Assembly (NCBI RefSeq): GCF_002563895.1
Contig: NZ_PDJB01000001.1
Location: forward strand, 6,059,501 to 6,123,500
Length of the DNA stretch: 64,000 nucleotides
Direction: 5' to 3'
Source of the DNA: Pseudomonas lurida
Lineage (GTDB): Bacteria > Pseudomonadota > Gammaproteobacteria > Pseudomonadales > Pseudomonadaceae
Each line of letters starts with the position of its first letter. Positions within the stretch are counted from its first letter, which is position 1. Position numbers and translations under genes: made by a program. Of this stretch, positions 9,008 through 17,214 are shown piece after piece. The notes beneath the pieces are model-generated. The model was not told the origin of the DNA. It saw only the letters and a program-made list of their open reading frames with translations, and did no database searches.

Positions 9008-9907
9008 ATGGAACGGCAACTGGACGCTTACTGCGCTCACCTGCGCAACGAGCGCCAGGTGTCGCCCCACACGCTGGAAGCCTACCGGCGGGACCTGAAC
9101 AAGGTCCTGGCGTATTGCGAGAAACAACGGATCAGCAGCTGGAAGGCCCTGGATATCCAGAGCCTGCGCAGCCTGATCGCACGGCTGCACCAGGCAGGGC
9201 AATCCTCGCGCAGCCTGTCGCGCCTGCTCTCGGCGGTTCGCGGGCTCTATCACTACCTGAACCGTGAAGGCCTGTGCGATCACGACCCGGCCAACGGCCT
9301 GTCGCCGCCCAAGGGTGAGCGACGCCTGCCCAAGACCCTGGACACCGACCGTGCCTTGCAATTGCTGGATGGCGCCGTCGAGGACGACTTCCTGGCCCAT
9401 CGCGACCAGGCGATCCTGGAGCTGTTCTACTCATCAGGGTTGCGTTTGTCGGAGCTGACCGGCCTGAACCTCGATCAACTGGACCTGGCGGACGGCCTGG
9501 TGCAGGTACTCGGCAAGGGCAGCAAGACCCGCGTCCTGCCGGTGGGCCGCAAAGCGCGCGAAGCCCTGCAGTTATGGCTACCGCTGCGCCTGCTGACCAA
9601 CCCGGCCGATGACGCGGTGTTTGTCAGCCAGCAAGGCCGACGCCTGGGGCCCCGGGCGATTCAGGTGCGGGTGAAAGCCGCCGGCGAGCGCGAGCTGGGG
9701 CAGAACCTGCATCCCCACATGCTGCGGCACTCTTTTGCCAGCCATATGCTGGAGTCGTCCCAGGACCTGCGCGCGGTTCAAGAGCTGCTCGGCCACTCCG
9801 ACATCAAGACCACACAGATCTACACCCACCTGGACTTCCAACACCTGGCAACGGTGTACGACAGCGCCCATCCACGGGCCAAACGCATCAAGGGCGGCGA
9901 CTCATGA
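9008..9907 (+). CDS. xerC: Tyrosine recombinase XerC
   Basis: A 299-residue site-specific recombinase that, with XerD, resolves chromosome dimers at dif. An N-terminal SAM-like core-binding domain covers about residues 1-90. The catalytic set is complete: R146 (SSGLRLSEL), K170, H237 and R240 (HPHMLRHS), H263 (LLGHSD) and nucleophile Y272 (TQIYTHLD). The position after dapF-DUF484 is the conserved gammaproteobacterial one. The stop overlaps the HAD gene start (ATGA). Confidence 0.95.
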   Translation: MERQLDAYCAHLRNERQVSPHTLEAYRRDLNKVLAYCEKQRISSWKALDIQSLRSLIARLHQAGQSSRSLSRLLSAVRGLYHYLNREGLCDHDPANGLSPPKGERRLPKTLDTDRALQLLDGAVEDDFLAHRDQAILELFYSSGLRLSELTGLNLDQLDLADGLVQVLGKGSKTRVLPVGRKAREALQLWLPLRLLTNPADDAVFVSQQGRRLGPRAIQVRVKAAGERELGQNLHPHMLRHSFASHMLESSQDLRAVQELLGHSDIKTTQIYTHLDFQHLATVYDSAHPRAKRIKGGDS

Positions 9908-10599
9908 GTATCAAGCTGATCACCTTCGACCTGGACGACACGCTCTGGGACAACGTACCCGTCATCATCAACGCCGAAGCGTCGATGCGCGAATGGCTGG
10001 CCACCCATGCAACCAAGGTAGGCGATCTGCCCTTGGAGCATTTCGCCAGCCTGCGTCAGCAAGTGCTGCAACGGCATCCCGAGCTCAAACACCGCATCAG
10101 CATCCTGCGCCACCGGGTGTTGATGCAGGCGTTTGAAGAAGCCGGTTACCCACAGCCGCAAGCCACGCAAATGGCGGATGTGTGTTTCGAGGCGTTCATC
10201 CATGCACGTCACCAGCTCACGATATTCCCGGAAGCCGAGCCGATGCTGCGAGCCCTGCGCCAGCACTTTTTGCTGGGGGTGATCACCAACGGCAATGCCG
10301 ATGTGCAGCGCGTAGGCCTGGCGGATTACTTTCACTTTGCCTTGCGCGCTGAAGATATCGGCATCGCCAAGCCGGATGCGCGGTTGTTTCAGGAGGCGTT
10401 GCAGCGTGGTGGCGTGGATGCCAGTGCGGCGGTGCATATTGGCGATCATCCCGGGGATGACATCGCCGGGGCGCAGCAGGCGGGGCTGCGGGCAGTGTGG
10501 TTCAACCCGACGGGCAAGGTGTGGGAAGGGCACAAACGCCCGGATGCAGAGATCCGTAGCCTGAACGAGTTGCCGCCCTTGCTGCAGAGCTGGCAGTGA
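9904..10599 (+). CDS. HAD-superfamily hydrolase (YigB-like phosphatase)
   Basis: A 231-residue HAD phosphatase with the cap inserted after motif I. The nucleophile and acid/base are D9 and D11 (FDLDDTLWD); motif II is ITNGN, motif III lysine is in AKPDARLF and motif IV is [11 protein letters not shown]. It resembles YigB, a 5-amino-6-(5-phosphoribitylamino)uracil phosphatase of flavin synthesis, which also follows xerC in E. coli. The overlap ATGA with xerC indicates translational coupling. The exact substrate is inferred from position and family only. Confidence 0.88.
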   Translation: MSIKLITFDLDDTLWDNVPVIINAEASMREWLATHATKVGDLPLEHFASLRQQVLQRHPELKHRISILRHRVLMQAFEEAGYPQPQATQMADVCFEAFIHARHQLTIFPEAEPMLRALRQHFLLGVITNGNADVQRVGLADYFHFALRAEDIGIAKPDARLFQEALQRGGVDASAAVHIGDHPGDDIAGAQQAGLRAVWFNPTGKVWEGHKRPDAEIRSLNELPPLLQSWQ

Positions 10600-10617
10600 C
10601 GCCGAAGATCAAAATAA

Positions 10618-10639
10618 GTGGGATCAAGCCCGCTCCCAC
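10618..10639. repeat. Degenerate single REP half
   Basis: GTGGGATCAAGCCCGCTCCC followed by AC: a lone, shortened REP unit after the HAD gene and ahead of the terminator, in a convergent gap. Confidence 0.65.
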
Positions 10640-10679
10640 GTTGATATGGGGTGAAGCTTGAGAATTTGTTTCAGGCATG

Positions 10680-10707
10680 AAAAAGCCCGCAGCGACGGCG
10701 GGCTTTT
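10680..10707. terminator. Bidirectional terminator between HAD gene and sutA
   Basis: Stem AAAAGCCCGC / GCGGGCTTTT (10681-10690 and 10698-10707), 7-base loop. The minus-strand copy ends in five T, the plus-strand copy in four, so it can serve both convergent genes, better for sutA. Confidence 0.85.
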
Positions 10708-10728
10708 CCTACAAGCAGGTGACTGACC

Positions 10729-11055
10729 TCAGATAGGTCGGCTGCCGTACTTGTTGTCCGGCTTCTTCGGTGGGTCTGCGACCACATTAGCCTCGACTTC
10801 CTGCACTTTGCCGCCTTTAGCGAGGAACTCTTCCATCGCACGGGCCAGGGCATCACGCTCTTTGTTCTTGGCCTCAACGCTCGGCAATTCATCTACCGAC
10901 ACAGCCGCCTTGGCTTTGCCCTTGGCAGCCGGAACCGGTGCATCATCGCCACCGTCGTCGTCAGCAACGTCTTCCGCCGCCGCTTCAAGACCTTCTTCGG
11001 TGTCGTCTTCGTCACCTACTTCCAGTTCGTCGTTTTCCAGATCATCGTCGCTCAT
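10729..11055 (-). CDS. sutA: RNA polymerase-binding regulator SutA
   Basis: A 108-residue, highly acidic, low-complexity protein. Residues 1-40 are mostly D/E (MSDDDLENDELEVGDEDD), then an alanine/lysine linker, one likely helix (ERDALARAMEEFLAKGG) and the conserved tail NKYGSRPI. This fits SutA, described in P. aeruginosa as a disordered protein that binds RNA polymerase in slow growth and favours housekeeping and ribosomal transcription. The neighbourhood (yjbQ, amtB, glnK) matches my memory of that locus. Identification is by composition, tail and context; active-site motifs do not exist. Confidence 0.78.
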   Translation of the reverse strand: MSDDDLENDELEVGDEDDTEEGLEAAAEDVADDDGGDDAPVPAAKGKAKAAVSVDELPSVEAKNKERDALARAMEEFLAKGGKVQEVEANVVADPPKKPDNKYGSRPI

Positions 11056-11125
11056 GTTCTACCTCATGACTTGCGAAAAGCAGATTAGTTATAGCCCAGC
11101 TTCACCCTCTGTCGACGGTTGCCGG

Positions 11126-11157
11126 AAAAAAATCAACATCCACTGGATAACCAGTGG
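11126..11157 (-). terminator. Weak terminator-like hairpin after yjbQ
   Basis: Perfect stem CCACTGG / CCAGTGG (11140-11146 and 11151-11157) around ATAA, directly after the yjbQ stop. On the minus strand a run of seven T follows, but seven bases beyond the stem, which is further than usual. Confidence 0.4.
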
Positions 11158-11158
11158 C

Positions 11159-11584
11159 TTATGCCCCATCACCGTGCAAGGTGGCGAGGACTTTACGAGC
11201 ACCGCCATGATCACGGTGCTCGCCCAGATAAACACCTTGCCAGGTCCCCATCGCCAAGCGGCCGGCCTTCACCGGCAAACTCAGCTGGCAGCCCAGGAGA
11301 CTGGCCTTGAAGTGCGCCGGCAGGTCATCCGGACCTTCGTCGTTATGTTCGAACCCTGCGCGGCCTTGCGGCACCAGCGAGTTGAAATAACGCTCGAAGT
11401 CACGGCGAACCGCCGGGTCGGCATTCTCGTTGACGGTCAACGAGGCCGAGGTGTGCTGCAGCCACAAATGCAACAGGCCCACGCGACAGGCCTTCAATTC
11501 AGGCAAGCCGGCCAGCAACTCCTCGGTCACCAGGTGAAAGCCCCGGGGCTTGGCCCGCAGGGTAATCAGGGTCTGTTGCCACAT
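11159..11584 (-). CDS. YjbQ family protein (UPF0047)
   Basis: A 141-residue protein of the YjbQ/UPF0047 family. It has the conserved LWLQHTSASLTVNENADP and HNDEGPDDLPAHFK segments, whose histidines and acidic residues bind a metal, and GTWQGVYLGEHRDHG near the end. The family is annotated as secondary thiamine-phosphate synthase on weak in vivo evidence. It is leftward, upstream of sutA, and well separated from amtB. Confidence 0.88.
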   Translation of the reverse strand: MWQQTLITLRAKPRGFHLVTEELLAGLPELKACRVGLLHLWLQHTSASLTVNENADPAVRRDFERYFNSLVPQGRAGFEHNDEGPDDLPAHFKASLLGCQLSLPVKAGRLAMGTWQGVYLGEHRDHGGARKVLATLHGDGA

Positions 11585-11754
11585 AGAGTTCTCCGCCCAT
11601 CGGCGCGCATTCTAGCGCGCTCTGGGAAAAAACAAAGTGCCGAATACGCCTACATGCCTGTAAGACATTGGCAGGCGGAAAAGTGCCAGGTGCGTCCCAT
11701 TACAAACTGAGCGCAAAAACCGACACAGCTTGTTATGACTGACAAACGCCAGGC

Positions 11755-11788
11755 AAAAAAATGCCCGGCAAGCCGGGCATCTTTTTTT
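11755..11788. terminator. Bidirectional terminator at the end of glnK-amtB
   Basis: Stem ATGCCCGGC / GCCGGGCAT (11761-11769 and 11772-11780) flanked by six A on the left and seven T on the right. It lies just after the amtB stop (minus strand), where the run of A reads as U in the transcript. Confidence 0.88.
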
Positions 11789-11795
11789 CGCGTAC

Positions 11796-13133
11796 TTACA
11801 AGTTGTAGCCGCGCTCGTTGTGTTGCGCCAGGTCGAGGCCGACGGCCTCTTCTTCTTCGGTCACCCGCAGGCCCATGACCGCATCCAGCACCTTGAGGAT
11901 GATGAAGGTCACGATAGCCGTGTAGATCACAGTAAAGCCGACGCCCTTGGCCTGGATCCAGACTTGTGCCGCCACGTCAGTCACGGTGCCGAAGCCGCCC
12001 AGTGCAGGGGCTGCGAACACACCGGTGAGGATCGCACCGACAATACCGCCGATACCGTGCACGCCGAACGCGTCCAGGGAGTCGTCGTAGCCCAGCTTGC
12101 GCTTGAGGCTGGTGGCGCAGAAGAAGCAGATCACACCGGCAACCAGGCCGATCACCAGGGCGCCCATTGGGCCCACGGTGCCAGCGGCTGGGGTGATGGC
12201 TACCAGGCCGGCTACCACACCCGAGGCGATGCCCAGTGCGCTTGGCTTACCATGGGTGATCCACTCGGCGAACATCCAGCCCAGCGCCGCCGCAGCGGTA
12301 GCGATCTGAGTGACCAGCATCGCCATGCCGGCAGTGCCGTTGGCCGCAGCAGCGGAACCGGCGTTGAAGCCGAACCAACCCACCCACAGCATGGCGGCGC
12401 CGATCAGGGTGTAACCCAGGTTGTGCGGTGCCATCGGGGTAGTCGGGAAGCCTTTGCGCTTGCCGAGCACGATGCACGCCACCAGGCCAGCCACACCGGC
12501 GTTGATGTGCACCACGGTGCCGCCAGCGAAGTCCAGCACGCCCCAGTCCCACAGCAGGCCACCGTTGCCGCTCCAGACCATGTGCGCGATCGGCGCATAG
12601 ACCAAGGTGAACCAGATGGCCATGAAGATCAGCATCGCAGAGAACTTCATACGCTCAGCGAAGGCACCGACGATCAGCGCCGGGGTGATGATGGCGAAGG
12701 TCATCTGGAAGGTGATGAACACCGCTTCCGGGAACAACGCTGCCGGCCCGGTGATGCTGGCCGGGGTAACGCCCGCCAGGAACGCCTTGCCCATGCCGCC
12801 GAAGAAGGAGTTGAAGTTGACGACACCCTGCTCCATCCCGGTCGTATCGAACGCGATGCTGTAGCCATAGATGACCCACAACACGCTGATCAGGCCAGTA
12901 ATGGCGAAGCACTGCATCATCACGGAAAGAATGTTTTTGGAGCGCACCATGCCGCCGTAGAACAGCGCCAGGCCTGGAATGGTCATGAACAGCACCAACG
13001 CAGTGGATGTGAGCATCCATGCGGTGTCGCCGGAATTGAGGACTGGAGCAGCCACTTCGTCTGCCGCCATGGCCAGGCTTGGCATTACGATGGACAACAG
13101 GGCTCCGAGCCCTGCGAATTTACGCAGAGTCAT
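11796..13133 (-). CDS. amtB: Ammonium transporter AmtB
   Basis: A 445-residue Amt/Mep/Rh channel. It begins with a signal-like segment ending near LAMAADEVA, then has eleven predicted membrane helices. Conduction residues are visible: the twin histidines in GGTVVHINAG and FGVHGIGG, and the conserved WDWG aspartate. The start at 13133 gives the expected leader; the upstream in-frame ATG at 13247 would run back into glnK. It is co-transcribed with glnK 34 bases upstream, whose product plugs the channel when nitrogen is plentiful. Confidence 0.95.
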   Translation of the reverse strand: MTLRKFAGLGALLSIVMPSLAMAADEVAAPVLNSGDTAWMLTSTALVLFMTIPGLALFYGGMVRSKNILSVMMQCFAITGLISVLWVIYGYSIAFDTTGMEQGVVNFNSFFGGMGKAFLAGVTPASITGPAALFPEAVFITFQMTFAIITPALIVGAFAERMKFSAMLIFMAIWFTLVYAPIAHMVWSGNGGLLWDWGVLDFAGGTVVHINAGVAGLVACIVLGKRKGFPTTPMAPHNLGYTLIGAAMLWVGWFGFNAGSAAAANGTAGMAMLVTQIATAAAALGWMFAEWITHGKPSALGIASGVVAGLVAITPAAGTVGPMGALVIGLVAGVICFFCATSLKRKLGYDDSLDAFGVHGIGGIVGAILTGVFAAPALGGFGTVTDVAAQVWIQAKGVGFTVIYTAIVTFIILKVLDAVMGLRVTEEEEAVGLDLAQHNERGYNL

Positions 13134-13167
13134 ATTGTTTTCTCCTGGGGCGTTGGGGTTTGGCGGC

Positions 13168-13677
<510 letters not shown>

Positions 13678-13716
13678 TCACAGCGACTGCATCAGTGCAT
13701 GGGTCATGATCGTCTA

Positions 13717-13732
13717 AGCAGAAACCTTGCCA
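13717..13732 (-). promoter_or_regulatory. Sigma54 promoter of glnK-amtB
   Basis: On the minus strand TGGCAAGGTTTCTGCT matches the sigma54 consensus TGGCAC-N5-TTGCW at nine of eleven fixed positions, with the invariant GG and GC ten bases apart. The start of transcription would fall near 13706, giving a leader of about 200 bases before glnK. The two NtrC-type sites upstream strengthen the call. Confidence 0.75.
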
Positions 13733-13805
13733 GCTCCGTAAAAATCACTGAAATCAGTCCTTTGCCCACTTATCCCCACCTACGGGGCTTTCAGGTGGCA
13801 TCAAT

Positions 13806-13824
13806 GCGCACAAAAACAGTGCGC
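13806..13824. promoter_or_regulatory. NtrC enhancer site 1 (proximal)
   Basis: GCGCACAAAAACAGTGCGC contains GCAC-N7-GTGC, the core NtrC operator. Its centre is about 109 bases upstream of the predicted glnK start. The glnK-ubiK gap (13507-13928) holds no other gene that I can see. Confidence 0.7.
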
Positions 13825-13840
13825 GCCCGCCCGACCCGCT

Positions 13841-13855
13841 GCGCGAAAACCGTGC
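13841..13855. promoter_or_regulatory. NtrC enhancer site 2 (distal)
   Basis: GCGC-GAAAACC-GTGC, one base off the GCAC-N7-GTGC core. It is centred 33 bases (three helical turns) beyond site 1 and about 142 bases from the predicted start. The pair resembles the spacing of the two strong sites at E. coli glnA. Confidence 0.62.
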
Positions 13856-13928
13856 GCACAAGGACATGAAAAGGACTATAGACGCTGCGTGATACACTGC
13901 CGGCCAACAGTTTTCCGGAATATTCCCC

Positions 13929-14189
13929 ATGCTTGCGCCCAAAGACCTCCTCGACGCCCTGAGCGGCCATGCCTCACGCCTGTTCAGCGGTGACGCGCCC
14001 CTGCCCCGCAATGAAATCGAAAGCCAATTCAAGGCATTGCTGCAAAGTGGTTTCAGCAAGCTCGACCTGGTAAGCCGGGAAGAATTCGACAGCCAGATGG
14101 TCGTGCTGGCCCGCACACGTGCACGGCTGGAAAGCCTCGAAGCAAAAGTCGCTGAGCTCGAAGCGCGGTTGAACCCGCCGACCGAATAA
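13929..14189 (+). CDS. ubiK: Ubiquinone biosynthesis accessory factor UbiK
   Basis: An 86-residue BMFP/UbiK protein: an amphipathic N-terminal region (MLAPKDLLDALSGHASRLF) and a C-terminal coiled coil (about residues 55-82, ARTRARLESLEAKVAELEARL) that trimerises. In E. coli UbiK binds UbiJ and lipids to support aerobic ubiquinone synthesis. The length and the coiled-coil ending fit the family well. It is divergent from glnK and 17 bases before the MFS gene, which may share its transcript. Confidence 0.88.
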   Translation: MLAPKDLLDALSGHASRLFSGDAPLPRNEIESQFKALLQSGFSKLDLVSREEFDSQMVVLARTRARLESLEAKVAELEARLNPPTE

Positions 14190-14206
14190 CCGACATCAAG
14201 CGGTCC

Positions 14207-15487
14207 GTGGGGTACTTGCCGGACCTTGACCGGCGCCTGCTGAAAATACAGTTCAGCTTTTTGCTGGTGGTGCTCGGTGGCCGCTGCAACCAGCTGGCCG
14301 TAGCCTGGTGGACCTTGCAGCAAACCGGTTCTGCGCTCGCCTTCGCCAACATGATCGCCTGCGCCATCGCGGCGCAGGTGCTGGCCCGCCCCCTGCTAGG
14401 CTGGCTGGGTGACAAGTACAACAAGGTTCTGATCCTCAGGGTGGCCTCCCTCACCAGTCTGGTGACCACGCTGTTGATGGTTGTCCTGTCCGCTACGCAA
14501 CTGTTCAACCCATGGAGCGTTGGCGCCCTGATGCTGCTCAGCAGTGCCGTCGCGGGCGTACGCGACCCGCTGCAATCCTCGATTATTCCGTTGTTTGCAC
14601 GCGACGATCAGGTCTCACTGGCCGTTCGCACCAAAAGCATGCTCTCGTCCATATCCAATTTGCTCGGACCGATCCTGGCCAGCGCCTTGATTTTCAGCTT
14701 CGGCACCACGCTGGCGTTGACCATCGACTTCTTCGCGATGCTTGGCGCAGCAATGTTGATTGCATCGATTCCACTTCACCTCGGTGCCAGCGCCCCAGGT
14801 GAACATGCTCCGTCAGCCACCGGCTTGCGCATGATGTACTCGGGATTCAAGGCCGTTTACGGCGTCAAGGTCGAGTTCTACCTTGCCCTCGTGGCGATGC
14901 TCGTCAACTTTGCCCTGTTTCCGTTCTTTACCATCCTGCTGCCCCTCTACGTCAAAACGATCATCCACTACCCGGTCACCTACCTCGGCCTGCTGGACGC
15001 CTGTTTCGGCCTGGGCATCCTGGCAGGCAGCTACAAAATCACCGGCTGGCTGACCGAACGCGTGCCCCGCGACTTCTGTGTCGCGGCGGGCTTTGCACTG
15101 TTGGGGGGCAATATGTGGCTGGCCGGCACGCTCTCATCAATGGTTGCCGTACCGCTGGCGTTTTTCTGCGGTGGGGTAGGCCTGATGCTGATCAACATTC
15201 CGACCTCTGCCGTCAGGTTGCTTGCCACCCCCAAGCAGCATCGCAATCGAATCTTCGCCACCGTGTCATTCCTGTCGGCCGCCGCCAGCCCGCTCGGCAG
15301 TTTCGCCATGAGTGGGCTGATTACACAGCTCGGCGTCGCACTCACCATGACGTCCCTGGGTGCAATGGTGCTGGGGTTGTCGTTGCTGGTGTTCCTGATC
15401 CCGGACTTCCGCGCATTCATGCGTGCACCCGACACGCAACTCAACGGTGCCTACCTGGATAAGTACCCCGACGCCTTTGCACGTTGA
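14207..15487 (+). CDS. MFS transporter
   Basis: A 426-residue integral membrane protein with about twelve hydrophobic segments and the loop 2-3 motif of the major facilitator superfamily, LLGWLGDKYNKVLIL. The region AGVRDPLQSSIIPLF resembles the EntS/MFS_3 group of exporters, but no substrate can be read. The start is GTG at 14207 behind a weak AAGCGG; a TTG three codons on is possible. Its codon use looks less GC-biased than neighbours in places (for example KTIIHYP), a mild hint of later acquisition only. Confidence 0.85.
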   Translation: MGYLPDLDRRLLKIQFSFLLVVLGGRCNQLAVAWWTLQQTGSALAFANMIACAIAAQVLARPLLGWLGDKYNKVLILRVASLTSLVTTLLMVVLSATQLFNPWSVGALMLLSSAVAGVRDPLQSSIIPLFARDDQVSLAVRTKSMLSSISNLLGPILASALIFSFGTTLALTIDFFAMLGAAMLIASIPLHLGASAPGEHAPSATGLRMMYSGFKAVYGVKVEFYLALVAMLVNFALFPFFTILLPLYVKTIIHYPVTYLGLLDACFGLGILAGSYKITGWLTERVPRDFCVAAGFALLGGNMWLAGTLSSMVAVPLAFFCGGVGLMLINIPTSAVRLLATPKQHRNRIFATVSFLSAAASPLGSFAMSGLITQLGVALTMTSLGAMVLGLSLLVFLIPDFRAFMRAPDTQLNGAYLDKYPDAFAR

Positions 15488-15581
15488 TACGTCCTGTAAA
15501 AGTCTGAACCGTTGCGCCTGCAATCCCTCGACTACCTTTAAAAAACCGCAGGAAGCGGCGTCCATTTTTCAAGGAACGAGC

Positions 15582-17078
15582 ATGTCCCTCGCCATCGTCC
15601 ACAGCCGCGCCCAGATCGGCGTCGAAGCCCCCGCTGTCACTGTTGAAGTGCACATGGCCAATGGTCTGCCGTCCCTGACGCTGGTGGGGTTGCCAGAAAC
15701 AGCGGTCAAGGAAAGCAAGGACCGCGTGCGCAGCGCCATTCTGAACTGCGCCCTGCAATACCCCGCCCGCCGCATCACCCTCAACCTTGCGCCCGCCGAC
15801 CTGCCCAAGGACGGCGGGCGTTTTGACCTGGCGATTGCCCTGGGAATCCTGGCCGCCAGTGCGCAGGTACCGGCGCTGATGCTCGATGACGTGGAGTGCC
15901 TTGGGGAGCTGGCATTGTCCGGCGAAGTCCGTGCGGTCAAGGGCGTGCTGCCGGCGGCACTGGCGGCGCGCAAGGCCGGGCGCACCGTCATCGTGCCGCG
16001 GGCGAATGCCGAGGAGGCGTGCCTGGCGTCGGGGCTGAAGGTGATCGCGGTGGATCACTTGCTGCAGGTGGTGGCGCACCTCAATGGTCAGGTGCCAATT
16101 GAGCCTTACAAATCCGACGGCTTGCTGTACTTGAACAAACCGTACCCGGACCTGAGTGAAGTCCAGGGCCAACTGACGGCCAAGCGTGCGCTACTGATCG
16201 CGGCGGCCGGTGCGCATAACCTGCTGCTCAGTGGCCCGCCCGGCACCGGCAAGACGTTACTCGCCAGTCGCCTGCCCGGCTTGTTGCCGCCGCTAAGCGA
16301 GCAGGAAGCCCTTGAAGTCGCGGCGATTCAATCCGTGGTGAGCCTGGCGCCCTTGAGCCACTGGCCCCATCGACCGTTTCGCCAGCCGCACCATTCGGCA
16401 TCGGGGCCGGCGCTGGTAGGCGGAGGGTCGAAGCCGCAACCGGGCGAAATCACCCTGGCGCACCATGGGGTGCTGTTCCTGGATGAATTACCGGAGTTTG
16501 ACCGCAAGGTCTTGGAGGTACTGCGAGAACCCTTGGAGTCTGGGCAAATCGTGATTTCCCGCGCCCGTGACCGGGTGAGTTTCCCGGCACGCTTTCAACT
16601 GGTGGCCGCGATGAACCCCTGCCCCTGTGGCTATATGGGTGAACCGAGTGGGCGTTGTCGCTGTACGCCGGAGCAAATTCAACGCTATCGCAACAAGCTG
16701 TCCGGGCCGCTGATGGACCGGATCGACCTGCACCTGACCGTCGCTCGGGAAACCACTGCGCTGAATCCGGCCCAACAGGCTGGCGACAACACTGCAAAGG
16801 CTTCGGCTGACGTTGCCGAGGCGCGGGAGCGCCAGCTGCGGCGTCAGGGCTGTGCAAATGCCTTTCTCGATCTGCCTGGGCTACGCAAGCATTGCAAGCT
16901 GGCGAAGGTCGATGAAGGCTGGCTGGAGACTGCCTGCGAGCGCCTGACGCTGTCTTTGCGCGCGGCCCATCGCCTGCTCAAAGTGGCACGCACCTTGGCG
17001 GACTTGGAGCTTATGGACGACATCACGCGCGATCATCTGAAGGAGGCCCTGCAATATAGGCCGGCAGCGATCACTTAA
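15582..17078 (+). CDS. YifB/ComM family Mg-chelatase-like AAA+ ATPase
   Basis: A 498-residue protein with an N-terminal ChlI-type domain (SLAIVHSRAQIGVEAPAV) and a central AAA+ module: Walker A GPPGTGKT at 218-225 and Walker B VLFLDELPEF. Cysteines in CPCGYMG and CRCTPEQ and the C-terminal Mg_chelatase_C helical domain complete the family layout. ComM homologues are helicases promoting branch migration in natural transformation. Start at 15582 follows AAGGAACGAG; the longer frame from 15423 overlaps the MFS gene. Confidence 0.9.
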   Translation: MSLAIVHSRAQIGVEAPAVTVEVHMANGLPSLTLVGLPETAVKESKDRVRSAILNCALQYPARRITLNLAPADLPKDGGRFDLAIALGILAASAQVPALMLDDVECLGELALSGEVRAVKGVLPAALAARKAGRTVIVPRANAEEACLASGLKVIAVDHLLQVVAHLNGQVPIEPYKSDGLLYLNKPYPDLSEVQGQLTAKRALLIAAAGAHNLLLSGPPGTGKTLLASRLPGLLPPLSEQEALEVAAIQSVVSLAPLSHWPHRPFRQPHHSASGPALVGGGSKPQPGEITLAHHGVLFLDELPEFDRKVLEVLREPLESGQIVISRARDRVSFPARFQLVAAMNPCPCGYMGEPSGRCRCTPEQIQRYRNKLSGPLMDRIDLHLTVARETTALNPAQQAGDNTAKASADVAEARERQLRRQGCANAFLDLPGLRKHCKLAKVDEGWLETACERLTLSLRAAHRLLKVARTLADLELMDDITRDHLKEALQYRPAAIT

Positions 17079-17097
17079 GCCAGGCGCATAACCAAAT

Positions 17098-17184
17098 GTG
17101 GGAGCTGGCTTGCTCGCGAATTCGACGGGGCAGCCAAGCCGGTGCTGACTGACACTCCGTATTCGCGAGCAAGCCCGCTCCCAC
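17098..17184. repeat. REP pair (inverted), CTCGCGA type
   Basis: GTGGGAGCTGGCTTGCTCGC ... GCGAGCAAGCCCGCTCCCAC around a 45-base centre, between the convergent yifB and chemoreceptor genes. Confidence 0.9.
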
Positions 17185-17214
17185 TCTAGCCTGTGGTGAC
17201 GACCAGATCAGGCT

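Noticed and set aside
13770..13778. TTATCCCCA resembling a DnaA box
   Set aside because: Single copy with a mismatch, no cluster or origin genes nearby.
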